DNA of 64,000 bases. Origin: Camellia lanceoleosa. Taxonomy: Eukaryota > Streptophyta > Magnoliopsida > Ericales > Theaceae. The notes below the pieces were generated by a model. The model saw only the letters and a list, made by a program, of their open reading frames with translations. It ran no database searches and was not told the origin of the DNA. The translations under genes were made by a program, and so were the position numbers. Of this stretch, positions 33,351-45,707 are shown piece after piece. The stretch lies in NCBI GenBank assembly GCA_025200525.1, contig CM045762.1, positions 91,950,717 through 92,014,716 of the forward strand, in the 5' to 3' direction. Each line of letters starts with the position of its first letter. Position 1 is the first letter of the stretch.

Positions 33351-36300
33351 AAAATCACGAATCATTTTTGTTTAGCATAAATCATCACCACTAAATTATA
33401 TTAAATTATGGTTGATGCATGATCTATCTTATTATATAAAGCAATGAAAATAATTATATAACATAATTTGAATAATATATTTTTTACATAAAAAGATCTA
33501 AAAATTATACAATTTATCCAAATCAAATCAAATCAAAATCACAAATATTAAATATAATAAAAACCCAATTACTTTGTCAGAGTTTTATCTCTACCCTAAG
33601 ATAAAGAAATTAATTCTCCATACCCATATAACTACGACACTTTTTATATTTTTGAAACTATACTTTTTTTACACATTCTCAATATTAACAAGTGGTATGG
33701 GAACACTTATTAATATTTGTCTAATAAAATTATGCATGGATTTTTTTATTTATAGCATTCCTAATCTATTAAGTATTTTTAATATATTTTATTTATTAAT
33801 TTTATATTGTGATTTTAAAAAAAAATAGAATTCAATTGAAATAAAGAAGAAAAAAAAAAAGAGAAGATTTTGTGGTGCTTTGAGAAGTTGATAAAAAGCT
33901 GGCTTTATGATTTTTTTTTTTTTAGCCTAATGTCTTTTTATAAATAAAAACTGTGAGAGGTGATGTGATCCAAATGGATTAAAAAGCTAAAAATTGACCT
34001 TTTTTTTCTTCCCAAAAGATTCCTTTATTTAAAAATGATGGTCTTATTAGGTCCGTGACTCGAGATAATTGGGAAGTGTGTACAGATGGATGGGGATGGG
34101 TATACAGGTAATGTATGTACATTTTATTTTTTATAATTTTATTTTTATTTTATGTCTTCTACAATATAATTCAATGGTAATAAAGTAAAGCTATTATATT
34201 TATATAGAAATAAATACAATAATATTTTTTATTTAGGGTTGATTTGAGAATATCAAAAATTAGTCAAAAAGTTATAAATAAAATCAAAAAATTAAACTAA
34301 AAAATTAACTAGTATTTCTTTTTCTCTCTATTTTTTACATATTTTTTGATAAAAAATTTTGTTAAAAAAAATTCAAACATACAAATTTTGTTGCCTTATA
34401 TTTTGACTAGAAATTTTAAAAATTATTAAAATAGTCTATTCTCAAGCTAATATTACTTTTTACTTTTTTAAAAAAAAAATTAATCTTGTCACCATTTTTA
34501 ATTATTCTTTATAAAAATATCAATATTAAACAATATCCCAAGAACATTTAATGTGTAATTTTTTCACCATTTATAAATAAATAAGATTAACATATTTTAT
34601 ATATTATAAATTTATATTTGAAAAAGTTCAAAAAAATTATACCATCTTATATGAAAGTAAATACAATAAAAATATATCATATTCTCAAATTTACTAACAT
34701 TTTAACAATAGTTTGGTCATGATAGTAAATAAAAATAATATGCAAATAATAAATTTATTCATAATATATGACATTACCTATTAAGCATAAATTTATAATT
34801 AATTTTGGACTCTTATGCTTATTCTTTATTTTTTCAAAATTGTAATTGTGTATAATTTTTTTAAGAAAGAGAAATTGTTTCTATCATATTCTCTTATGCT
34901 TATTTTTTAGTTTTTCTATCCTTTCTATATTCGGCATAAAATTTTCTCCTCCATATCTAATTTGTATTAATACAAATTTTACTAATTATTTTAATATTAT
35001 CCTATTTATTACAATTTTCACTTTAAAAACTCATTATGGTTGAGGCAGATACTCTATTGTAGGGGTATTGCCTAGTTCGTATTAAATAGCTTGGCAATTC
35101 AAATTAAAAAAACTAAATCAATAATCATTATAATTATTTGTCAAAAAAATAATCATTATAATTAATGAGTAATGTTATATAAGCAAATATATATATATAT
35201 ATATACAAAATAATGTAGTTCATTGTGGACCATTGATTTTAAAATAAAACACCATTAAAAATGAATTTATTTAATAATGTAGTTCGTTATGGACCTTTGA
35301 TTTTAAAACAAAACACCATTACAAATGAATTTATTTACAATACTAATAGTATTGTTATATCATTCTAATAAATTTGTTTATAATTTTTTTTATAATTTAA
35401 TAAAGAAATAACAATCACTTTACCCAATGATTTCGTAAAGATATTGTATGATAGAAATAGACACCAGACCATGCATCCTAAATTATTTATTTGTAGTAAT
35501 TATATTATTTACAGCTCATTTAGGAATATGCTATTTCAATAATTTTTTAACTATTTATAAAAATATAGACACCTTTTTAAATGTCTAGAATAATAAAATT
35601 GAGTAAACAAGTTGGGAAATTAAAAAAAAAAAATGGAAAAGTCACAAGCTATGATAATTAGGTTTATAGATTTAATTTTATATAAGTTAATTTTACGTTT
35701 TGTGCTCCCTCCATTTTAAAGGAGGCTAGAGACTTCTCCAAGGGGGGGGGGGGTCGTGACGGAAGAGAGGTCGATAAAAAAAAAATTGTTTTTTTTTTTT
35801 TTTTTTTTTTGAATTTCGGCGAATGGAACGGCGCCACCTCACTGGGGGTTGACCCCCAGTGGGGGTCTGAAGCACTGCCCCATTTTAAATTGTTGGGAAA
35901 ATTACAAAAAAATTAAAAATCAATCCATAATTTAAGCCTTTTAACAAAATAAATCCTGACTTTTAAATTTTGTCAATTTAAACTATAATTTTTTTATTTA
36001 TTTTCCATATAAACTATTAGACTACTTCCGTTTAAGTAAAATCAATGAAAAAAATAATCTTTTAATCATTAAAATCAATGTAGGTATACATAAAATATTT
36101 AAAATATATATAAATTTTCATGATTTAATAACTAAACTACCTATTTTTCTATCGATTTTACTTAACAAAAATATGCAACCCATTACAAAGAAAACGATTA
36201 AAAAATAATTAGTATTGAATATGAATGAATTATAAAATATATAATTATCTGTTAGATGAAGATTAATTATTATTTTATATTTATTTGCTAAATAGGAAGA

Positions 36301-36428
36301 TGTTATTTACTTGGTAAAAAAATTACTATGACAACAAAAACGAAAGATTTGTGTTCCATGAAAACCATTACGAAGAAAACGATTAGTTAAACAAAATTTT
36401 GTTAGTTTGTTGTTAATCTCACTCAATA
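33351..36428. other. AT-rich intergenic DNA
   Basis: No gene recognised. A possible MITE relative of the one at 49249 lies near 33880-34012 (GAGAAGTTGATAAAAAG at the left). 35209-35337 is two copies of a ~64-bp unit (AATGTAGTTCRTTRTGGACC...). A poly-G run is at 35741-35752 and a T run at 35789-35811. Confidence 0.5.
35839..35862. other. Hairpin, perfect stem
   Basis: CACTGGGGGTTGACCCCCAGTG can fold into a 10-bp GC-rich stem with a tiny loop, in otherwise AT-rich DNA. Confidence 0.6.
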
Positions 36429-36433
36429 GTTAC

Positions 36434-36838
36434 TGTGGGGAAGTGGTTATCGGAAATACTCTTCAAATCTTGGAAGACGCCAATGATCCTCAGCTAGTCA
36501 CCTGCAAAGATACAAATACTCCGGTCGGGGGTGCCGGGATTAGCACTCCGACGGACAAGTCAGTTCTTCTACTCAAGAAAGCTTGTTCACTAAGTTTTTA
36601 GAAGTGATTCTTACGTACCTTTACTAGTCCATTGCCATTATATTTATACTCGTTTCTTCTGATCCTCGGCGTGGCCTACTTTTTCAATCATTATCCTTTC
36701 CACTATTCTATTTAGGGATCCTTCCTCATTCGGCCCATTTATCCTATTCGGCCCCTTATCCTTGCGGGATATTTGCCGTCTAGCGTCAAGCTTCTGAAAT
36801 ATACCTTCTTTATCTTCGCCAATTATTCGGCTACCACA
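36434..36838 (-). mobile_element. 3' LTR of element B
   Basis: On the minus strand it runs from TGTGGTAGCC to CTTCCCCACA. Minus-strand TATAAATA at 36648-36641. Next to it, at 36839-36848, is the tract CGGAGGGCAAT read on the minus strand. Confidence 0.9.
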
Positions 36839-37224
36839 ATTGCCCTCCGAACTCCCTATTGACGGCAGTCAATCGGCGTGTTTGGCTCAGAATTTGAGAA
36901 TTTTAGCGTCAGGCGGCTTCGCGTGCCCCAATATATGTCAGGAGGCGCGCGCCTTTTTGCTCATCATTACGCTTTCCCGCTCTATTCATGTGTATCTCAG
37001 CATTTATTGCGATTTGAAACTTTGGTCCTTTCGAATTCACATTTCATCGATTTTCTGAGACTTTTGGATCTCCAGTGCATATCCCTCCATAACTCGCGTT
37101 TTTTGCAACTTCTTCCCGTCTTCCCCTGTTTCATCTGCTCTCCGTAAGTTTCCTTACCCCTTCTTTGTAACCCTGTTTTCCGTTTGCTATTTTAGCTCCG
37201 GTGAATATTTAGTTCTTTGCTAAG
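36839..37224 (+). promoter_or_regulatory. Upstream region of antisense gene 1 in element B
   Basis: 386 bp between the LTR and the antisense ATG at 37225, parallel to 28735-29069 of element A. It probably holds the antisense promoter. 36955-37150 is pyrimidine-rich with no clear TATA box. Confidence 0.4.
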
Positions 37225-39263
37225 ATGGCCAAACATTTGAAAAACCTCCTTCGAGGATCGATTCCTGCTTCCTAAAGATTTTTCTATTCCTAACGACGCC
37301 CATTTATCCCTTGTAACGGATAACGCTCTCGACATGGAGAGGGAAGATCAAAACACGATCAGATTCTCTTTATCCATTATGGAGGCGGGGTTCGCTTCTT
37401 ACACCCACTTCTTAGGGCCGTTCTCCGCTATTGGGGTTTGATTCCTTCTCAACCCAATGTAAATTTCTTTCGAATCATCATGGGGGTTGTAGAGTTGAAT
37501 CAACGCCTTAGGATTAACCTTGGGATTCCGGCCATTCGGCATTGTTACGCCTTAGCCAAATCCTCCGGTCGGCTGGGGCGATATTTCCTCAGGGCCAAGG
37601 ATACTGACCATCACTTGGTGACTATGCTTGCCAGCTCTGGCAAACGGGTTGACGACGTGATGGTCAACGTCCGAGGTAATTGGGAGTTCGCTGAAGGGGA
37701 GGATCGCCTGGACCCTATTCCCAGACATAAGGGTGACCCAAGTTGCCACGCAATGTCTTGTTCGTTGGTCTATCTCTTATTCGGCTCTTTTCCCTGAAAC
37801 GCTTTTTATCTTGTGCAGGTAATAGGTTGAAGAAAATTCTGACTTCAGTTGACGACGTGGTTCTTGGGGAAATCAAGACTGCACTCAGATATTTCGGCCG
37901 CCCAACCGTACAACAGCAAGGGAGAGCCGCCCATATTCTCCTTCGGTACGAACCCACTTACACTACCTTCTCGGCTGCAGATAACATTCTGATTCCAATC
38001 GGCAACCAACAGCTCTCGGCCCTTATCTTCCCCAGCTTCAAAAACCTTATGCAGATCGGTCTCGTAGATTCTGATTCGGGGGAAGACGCCGAGCCGGTTG
38101 TAGATGTGATTGCCGATCCGGCTGGGGAGTCTACTGAGGGGGTTGTAGGGGGCGACGAGGCCGTACGTTCGACATTTGAGACCACCGAGCCATCCACCTC
38201 TGGACGAGCAGATTTCTCTTCCGGGGATATTTTTGCGAATTTGGGGGATCTACCCGGCGATTTCTTTGAGGGTATGGCTAAGGAAAGCTTAACGCAGATG
38301 GCACGTAAAAGAAACGCCGAGCGGATGGCCGCCCGAAAGAAGGCTGAATGCACCGCATCAGATCCCAGCTTGATCAAGCCCTTCGAACCCGTTTCTGAGG
38401 AGACAGTTGAGGTTGCTGTGTCCGATACGGGAAAAGATGGTGGAGAACAGGCCGATGGGGAACGGCTGATTTCGAAGCAAGGTCAAAAGCGCGGTGTCAA
38501 GGGTGAAGCAAGTTCAGAAGCTGGCCCTGATAGCAAACGGCCTCGGCTTGAAGAACCGGACATGGTCGCTCCATTCGTTATTCAGCCAAAGATCAGGGAT
38601 ATGCCGATTTTATCCGACGCTTCGGCCATCGAGGATCCAACAGGCAATCGAGCCTAGCGGCTTAATTTCTCGCGGCCGACAACAAAGCCTCTTGCGTGCG
38701 TTCGATATTATGGCGGTTCTCGATCGCTCAATCGGCACTCCTGGTAGGTCGCCTTCATTTCGCTCTTGTTTGTTAAAGGCATCTAATCATACCGAATTGT
38801 TTTGAAGACGATCGGAAGGGTCGCCGACTTGGGTCGCCGCCTGCGTGATGCTCTCAGGAGAATTGACCATTTGCAAACAGAGGTGCAGGGTCAAAAAAGT
38901 AGGGCCGAGTTCGAAATGATGAGAGCTGAAATGGAGAGCGCGCGAGCCGAAGCGGAGAAAGAGAGGGTTTGCGGAGCCGAAAAGCTTCGTGTTGATGCTG
39001 AGGGTAGGGCAAATGCGAGCGAGGAATCGCTCAAACTTTCCAAGGAAGCACTTGCTGAAGCGGAAGCTCAGTTAGAAGAGCTTAAGGTGGCCCGCGAGAA
39101 AGCCGAATCGGAGGCCTTTGAGGCAGGGAGAGGCGCCGCTCTGACGGAATATGTTGAAGAAGTGTCCAAATTTGAGAACCGCGGGTTCAAACATGGGTGG
39201 CTCAAAGCCCTTGTCGCCGAGGTTACATTGATTTGCCAATTCCTTATGAGCAGTGGATGTTGA
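37225..39263 (+). pseudogene. Antisense gene 1 of element B, spliced, broken
   Basis: It is homologous to 26638-28734 of A. Exon 1 starts ATGGCCAAACATTTGAAAAA, then shifts frame and meets a TAA within about 20 codons. From about 37435 it is clean: IPSQPNVNFFRIIMGVVELN, HCYALAKSSGR, GNWEFAEGEDR. The intron is 37742-37818 (GTTGCC...TTGTGCAG), in the same phase as in A. Exon 2 (37819 to about 38744) has ILTSVDDVVLGEIKTALRYF and FGRP...GRAAHILLRYEPTYT, then an acidic linker and KRPRLEEP; it frameshifts near 38640. Exon 3 (about 38806-39263) is a coiled coil ending FENRGFKHGW. Conservation with A, including the intron, suggests a real gene once under selection. Role unknown. Confidence 0.75.
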
Positions 39264-40490
39264 GCCACTTGAACTGAAATCGATTTAATGATCCGGAAGC
39301 CGCCATCGAAAGCAGCGCTTTTTGTTTTTGTTTTTTCTTCTTTTGGATAGTGCTTTGTTGGATCAGGGTAGTTTTCATGTATAAATTGGTTAGCATCTGC
39401 GCGCAATTTATTGATGAAAATTTCTTTGTAATTTTGCTAATGAAAATTTCCTTGTAATTTTTGCTACCACCACACTTTGTATGAAAGAGTTCTGTGGTTT
39501 AATTTTAATGAAAGAGTTCTGTGTTTGTCAATGCATTTGGTAAAATGGAATTGCATACTGTGGAGAAACCCTGATTTGTGAATCTGCCCTTGCCCCAGGG
39601 AGTTCATAAAAAGAATTCTAGCTCTGAATCAACTTAGAGCCCAGTACTTGATCCGAATAGACTGATAAATCTACTCTCGCCAGTCAACTCGTGAACCGGA
39701 TGATTTTACTCTGGCACGAATGATTTTATCTAGAACTCTTCTACAAACCGTACATAGAATATCGTCTGTCCAAACTTTAGTTTTTTCCTTGCTTGAATCT
39801 GAAGTCGCTAACCACTGAAGGTAGAGAGGAAAAGGTTGGTCAATATCTGGGTTCCTGCAGATTCAATGCATATCCCATCAAAATCACCATTTGCAATTTC
39901 ACTGCCTACTGATCTTGGGCCCTTAGATTGATGACCGCCTTGCCCTGTGGGGTTCATGATAAGAACTCTGGCTCTGAGGAATCAATTCGTAAGCCGGTTG
40001 GGGATGTTTAGCCGAACAGATTGATGACTTGCCCGAATCAACTTGTGAGCCGGCTGGGGTACTACGCACTTAGGCTGCAGATCTTGAGACAAGTTTATCC
40101 TGCCGTCAACTTAGTTGGCGTCAGGCGATTGGATTTCGCGATTAATGAACTTGCCTCGATCGTGCTGCCTCTGCGAACGTTAAATGATTAAAGGTACAGC
40201 TTTTAAGAGTCTGGTAGGTATCTGATTCAGACTCCTGAGAGAAAATCTATTGTGCGAATGTCGAACAAACTCTTCTTTAACAGCAAAGGGGAAGCCAAGA
40301 CTTTGGCTGAGCTTGGCGGTGATATGAATCGAAGTGAACACCGTGGTACGCTTTGCGGCCGAGTAAGAGTTCTATGGGTCGAGAGGCGCCAATCTCCTCG
40401 ATGTCGAGTAGGTCGCCCAGACGGATAGGCAATCCTGTGGAGATCGCCACGCCCAAGTCGAAGGAGATCGACGAACTGCGCTCATTAAGT
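39264..40490 (+). other. Spacer between antisense genes 1 and 2 of element B
   Basis: Non-coding, with loose repeats of AATCAACTTGTGAGCCGG-like phrases (39620-40060). It stands where element A has the 123-bp repeat, but the sequence is different. Confidence 0.5.
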
Positions 40491-40491
40491 T

Positions 40492-41203
40492 TTGCAAAGA
40501 TTTGTGAAGAATAAGCCCATGACGGAAGCGGACTCGATCGCTCGAGATCCAGACGTGGCGGTCGAGTTTGTTCGACAAATATTTCTCCGGAAGTTCAATA
40601 CCAATGGTTGGTCGTCAGACTACGGTGTTTCGCGAGGGCATTCATGGGCGGTGAAAGGGCTCTATACTTTAAGTCGGCATGCGATTGCGCACCGCCCGCC
40701 GAGAAATGAAGAAAAAGGAAAAGCATATCCGCCGTTTGGAGGCTCGCGTGGAGGCGGCTGAACGTGAGTTAAGGAAGATCAAAGCGGCTCAAGTACCACC
40801 AGCAGGGCAGGTGAATCCAATCATGGAAGAGAGGGTTGCCAGTCGGCTTATAAGCGCTGCCATTGCCGATCGTGAAACGGCGAGCATGTTCGCATTGGAG
40901 TCCGCCAAGGGGAGGTCTTATGAAAAAGGTTTTCACGAAGGGTGCTTGGTTGGAATCCAGAAGACCAAGGAGACGCTTGCCGAAGAGGTTTGCCGATGTG
41001 AAAATCGTGGGTTCAGGCATGGTTGGATCAAGGCATCTCAACTCGCCGAATCTCTTCGCTTGTCAGGCATCGATTCAAGGCCACCTCTACCACAAGAAGG
41101 ATTTTTCGTTTCGCCGAGGTTGAGAAGAGTGAGGACGAGGGCGACGCCGTTTGACTTTAATTATTGTAAGGTTCGAACGATGGTCGCGTTTGTAATTATG
41201 TAA
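40492..41203 (+). pseudogene. Antisense gene 2 of element B (coiled-coil protein)
   Basis: The head (40492-40760) carries VKNKPMTEADSI and DPDVAVEFVRQIF, as in A and C. A frame change near 40690 leads to 40679-41203, a coiled coil (REMKKKEKHIRRLEARVEAA), then LISAAIADRETASMFALESA, SYEKGFHEGCLVGIQ and CENRGFRHGW, and a basic tail to TAA. The ENRGFxHGW box also closes antisense gene 1, so the two genes may come from one ancestor. No known enzymatic motif; function unknown. It could be intact in relatives and is broken here by one frameshift. Confidence 0.65.
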
Positions 41204-42431
41204 TTTCTTGGTTGTTTGAATAAAAGACGCTTTATTGGAAATGTCAAATTGTTTCCCGCATTCGTCGTGTGCTTGTTTAATTTGATTGCATAAATGTTTG
41301 GATAGGCGTAAATACATCAATCGGACTCGGCATGTTAAATCGATGCGCCGATTCGCTAGAGTTATCTACCTATATGTAATGGCCACATTTTTGAATAAAC
41401 CCATCGCGGCGTGTGTTGATGAAATTTGAAGAAGCCGTGAGCCAGAGATGGGAGGGGCTACGGCATTTTGACTTGGCTCTAATGCCAGATGTCTAGCCGA
41501 TTGAACTAAGTAATTTTTGCGCTATGCTGTTTAGCCAACCGCTGGGTTTAACTAGGTCATGGAGAATGTTGACCGAAGCCTACCTCGTGGGGTTTAGTGT
41601 TGATAAAATCGCCGATTTGGGCCTCAAATCGCGCCATTATCGAGAATAAAAGCGGCAGCGCCATGCAATCAAACATATTTGGCTCACCAAAGATCTATTG
41701 CGGATGATCAAGAGTTCTCACCATCGATGGTGATGATTGTTGCAGAGCTCAAATTCGCCGAACTTGGCGCCGATGGTTTCGACATGAGGATTCTCCGCTT
41801 GGCGGAGGGTTCTCTGATGTGGGAGGTGTACCGCTGAAAGGAAAAACTGGAAACACGTCAGCCTCCAAGTCGTTGAAGCAGATCGCCCCGAAAGGAGACA
41901 CAACGACCGCTGCCCCTAACCTCCCTTGTCTTGGATCTTGGCCTTGACATTGTCGATGGTGTCAGAGGCCCGGCGACATACCGATTCGGGCGCGGTTAGA
42001 TCGATGCGTTTTGAGCCGCGATGGTTGTTTAAATGACAAGAGTTGGGTTGATGGGGTGATTTGTCTTAGAAGTTAGAGATAGATATTGTAATGTTCAAAC
42101 GCGGATCGCATCTATGTAACAACTTTTTAATCAAATAAAAAGTGTTATTTCATTTAGTTGAGTCTTATTCTGAAAATCTTTTGTTTAGCTATGCCGGATG
42201 AATGTTCCAGATCCCAACTTTTCATGGTTAAGCACGCCATTTCGTATGGTTTAATAGTTTGCTATCGGAAGGTTTGCTACCGGAACTTTTGTGTAGCTTA
42301 AATATTTTTCAGATTCGTGATTGGCCCTTGCCTTAGGCGTAAGTTTAACCAAAATGGGTCAGATTGTGGTCGCTAAGGCACGCCTTGTCCGGCGAACCAT
42401 ATTAGTGATTCCGACTTATTTAGTTGATTAA
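41204..42431 (+). other. Spacer between antisense gene 2 and minisatellite of element B
   Basis: No gene recognised. 41740-41960 has short readable stretches, but nothing matches elements A or C by eye. Confidence 0.4.
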
Positions 42432-43575
42432 AACGGGCTCCGGATCCGGAGACTTAATTTGGCCAATCGTGAGATCCACGAAGGGTGCTCCGAATCCGTA
42501 GACTTATTCAGCCCCAAGGTGTCATGCACCAAAGGGGGCTCCGAATCCGGAGACTTATTCGGCCCTAAGGTGTCATGCACCAAAGGGGGCTCCGAATCCG
42601 GAGACTTAATCTCGGCCCTAAGGTGTCATGCACCAAAAGGGGCTCCGAATCCGGAGACTTAATTTGGCCAATCGTGACATCCACGAAGGGCGCTCCGAAT
42701 CCGGAGATTTATTCGGCCCTAAGGTGTCATGCACCAAAGGGGGCTCCGAATCCGGAGACTTAATTTGGCCAATCGTGACATCCACGAAGGGCGCTCCGAA
42801 TCCAGAGATTTATTCGGCCCTAAGGTGTCATGCACCAAAGGGGGCTCCGAATCCGGAGACTTATTCGGCCCTAAGGTGTCATGCACCAAAGGGGGCTCCG
42901 AATCCGGAGACTTAATTGGGCCAATCATGACATCCACGAAGGGCGCTCCAAATACGGAGGCTTATTCGGCCCTAAGGTGTCATACACCAAAGGGGGCTCC
43001 GAATCCGGAGACTTATTCGGCCCTAAGGTGTCATGCACCAAAGGGGGCTCCGAATCCGGAGACTTAATTGGGCCAATCGTGACATCCACGAAGGGCGCTT
43101 CGAATCCGGAGACTTATTCGGCCCTAAGGTGTCATGCACCAAAGGGAGCTCCGAATCCGGAGACTTAATTGGGCCAATCGTGACATCCACGAAGGGCGCT
43201 CCGAATCCGGAGACTTATTCGGCCCTAAGGTGTCATGCACCAAAGGGGGCTCCGAATCCGAAGACTTAATTTGGCCAATCGTGACATCCACGAAGGGCGC
43301 CCGAATCCGAGGCTTATTCGCCCTAAGGTGTCATGCACCAAAGGCTCCAACCGAGACTTAATTGGGCCAACCCTGACATCCACGAAGGGCGCTCCGAATC
43401 CAGAGACTTATTCGGCCCTAAGGTGTCATGCACCAAAGGGGGCTCCGAATCCGGAGACTTAATTTGGCCAATCGTGACATCCACGAAGGGCGCTCCGAAT
43501 CCGGAGGCTTATTCGGCCCTAAGGTGTCATGTACCAAAAGGGGCTCCGAATCCGGAGACTTAATTGGGCCTAAAA
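42432..43575 (-). repeat. Minisatellite of element B, about 101-bp period
   Basis: Units read, on the plus strand, GGCTCCGAATCCGGAGACTT, then ATTCGGCCCTAAGGTGTCAT and GCACCAAAGG, alternating with AATCGTGACATCCACGAAGG. It is the reverse complement of the same two half-units as in element A, with TCCGAATCCGGA as the core. Some units are single half-units, so the array is less regular than A's. Long open frames across it are artefacts. Confidence 0.95.
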
Positions 43576-43680
43576 GGCTTGAAGGAGAGTTGACAAAGAA
43601 AGTCGATTTTCATTAAAACGTGATATCAGTACAAGCATCAGATCCCACAAGTCGGGTCCGTAAATGGATCTTCATAAAGT

Positions 43681-44350
43681 CTACGTTCGCGCGGATTGCG
43701 GTGAGCCACGGATCTCCTCAATGCCACGATCTGTTGGGAAGCGCATAAGCTGATGGTAGGTGCTTGGGACAGCCTTCATGATATGCAACCAAGGGCGCCC
43801 CATGATGGCATTATACGGCGACGGAAGCTTAACAACCAAGAATTCCACGTCAACCGTTTTTGAGCCCGCCCGAACAGGTAGCACGACTTTCCCCAACGGG
43901 TACTCTGGATTCATGTTAAAGCCGAACAGTGGCTGAGACGACGGTGATAGGTCCGACTCGTTGAGGCCGAGTTCAACAAAAGTTCTGTAGTACAAGATTT
44001 CCGAAGTGCTTCCTGGGTCTATGAGAATGCGTTCAACGCTGAACTGACATACGCGTAATTTGACGACCAAAGGATCGGCGTGGCTGGCCATTGTTCCGAC
44101 GAGGTCAGAGTCATCGAACTTAATTGTCGGAGTTTCTCTGGGCCTGCCGGTTGACATGTTATGTTTTTGGGGAATTGGGTGCGATTGGATTGTATGCACG
44201 GTCGGGGATGCCGGCAGACCGTAGATTATGTGGATCACACTAAGCGGAGGTGAATCCTGTCTCAAGGCTAATGCTTTGGTTGGCCTTCCCTTGCTCACGT
44301 ATTGCTGCAATCGACCATCTTGCACCAGTTCCTCCAGATGATCCTTTAGC
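43681..44350 (-). pseudogene. Protease region of element B
   Basis: Minus-strand frame that reads FDDSDLVGTMASHADPLVV, then LIDPGSTSEILYYRTF, PLFGFNMNPEYPLGKVVLPV, DVEFLVVKLPSPYNAIMGRP and STYHQLMRFPT. It matches element A's protease to the same length. The catalytic triad position reads Asp-Pro-Gly-Ser instead of Asp-Thr/Ser-Gly, so activity is doubtful. It ends in a stop after about 214 codons, where the pol deletion begins; A continues into RT here. In the family the enzyme matures the polyprotein inside particles. Confidence 0.8.
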
Positions 44351-45672
44351 GCATAACAACTCTCGGTTTCGCGGCGTGATCCTTGTGGTATTCGTGATCA
44401 TCCGTCCCCTTCTCCGAGTGTCGGAGGCCCCACCATCTTCAACGGCCACTTGAAAATGGAAGGTGCTAGACTTTGGTCATTATTGCCGCGATCGGCTCAT
44501 TAACTCAGATACTTTTATCGGTTCGCTTTGAGTGTCTCTGCCGACTTGTAGTTGTTCATTCGCTTGGGGAGCACTAATCGCTTGATCGGCGGAGTCCCAC
44601 CTTTTATCTCGCTGGCTTGTTGTCGGGGCCCGGTGGCGGCACAGAGCTTATTGGTCGAGCAATTTCGGGGAGGGCCGTTTGTCTTGAGGTTTGTCCGGCT
44701 TTTATCCTTAGGGCATCATCTTCGACTTTACAATATTCTTCAACTTTCTTCATCAACGCCCAGACTATTTTGGGGGGCCTCTCGTCGTGAACCGCATGAG
44801 CACTATCGTGATGTAAACCCATTTTGAAGGCGGTGATGGCCATGGAGTCGCTGCAAGCGCCGCCAACAAGGTTGAAGCACTCCCAATATCGCGGCCGAGT
44901 ACGCCTGAGCGCCTCCGACCGGATCTCAGATAGCCCGTAGGAGTCGGCCTGCTTTGGTTGTACTCGCTGGTGATGAACCCGCCCCGGGATTTCGCAGCTT
45001 GTCAAGCTTTTAATCGGCCGGCTCCAACTTGTAATACCACCGACGGCTAGCGGACCTAGGTCGCTAGGGAATATTCGCACATGAGGGCTTCATTGTTTGC
45101 GGCAGGCCATGGCTCGCTTTGTAATGACGGATATGATCAAGAGTCGATTTTCCGTCAGAAAGAGTGAACGACGAGCTTTTGAATTTCTTAAGGACGCCTT
45201 TGCGATCCGTCCGAACGAAAGGATCGTGGCCGGTCTTCCTCATTTGAGCCGATTCTCCCGCTTTGTTCCTTGCCGCAGATCCTTTTGGAGGAGTTGAGGT
45301 TTCGGATCGCCCTTGCGCCGAGCTCCGTGGATGACGAGTTGAGTTGCTATCAGATCCTTTGGTCGGGCCCGAGGTCTTTGCCCATCCGCCTCTGAGGTCG
45401 CCTGTTCCGGCGATGGCCTTTCTAGATTTTGCTACCTTAGGCCAAATCTTGACGAGTCGCTCGCTCACGATCATGTTCTCGAGCCTTTGTTCGCTCGCTT
45501 TGCTTGTTCTATGATAGCCTCGTGATTGTTTCTGCGCCGGGTTGTTGGCTAATCGGTTCAAGGCGCGTCGTGCCGCGATGGTTTCTTTTCCGAGCATATT
45601 AGCTGGGGTGAGGTCGTCTCCCTGTACGGTCTCGTCGGTGGCTATCGGAGGATCTTCGGTCACGCCTTCCAT
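44351..45672 (-). pseudogene. gag of element B, broken
   Basis: It starts MEGVTEDPPIATDE at 45672, 17 bp after the PBS. The N-terminal part (to 45064) is basic and disordered-looking, then shows GKSTLDHIRHYKASHG. A frameshift near 45070 moves into 45080-44604, with RIFPSDLGPLA, RYWECFNLV, ITAFKMGLHHDS and PKIVWALMKKVEEYCKVED. These lines match the core of plant retrotransposon gag proteins. Another shift leads, near 44440-44290, to a stretch resembling ALKDHLEELVQDGRLQQYVS in mixed frames. Element A lacks this core. Structural role in particles; not translatable here as one protein. Confidence 0.75.
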
Positions 45673-45688
45673 GGATGTATTCGAGTAT

Positions 45689-45705
45689 TCCCACAGACGG
45701 CGCCA
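45689..45705 (-). other. Primer binding site of element B
   Basis: Minus strand TGGCGCCGTCTGTGGGA, two bases inside the 5' LTR; identical to element A. Confidence 0.85.
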
Positions 45706-45707
45706 AT

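Noticed and set aside
37225..38657. Antisense gene 1 as a host gene
   Set aside because: A homologous copy lies in the same place in element A, inside the LTRs; it belongs to the retrotransposon.
42459..43616. Chain of open frames with 'MHQRGLRIRRL'-like starts
   Set aside because: Same cause as above in element B; no codon bias or domain.
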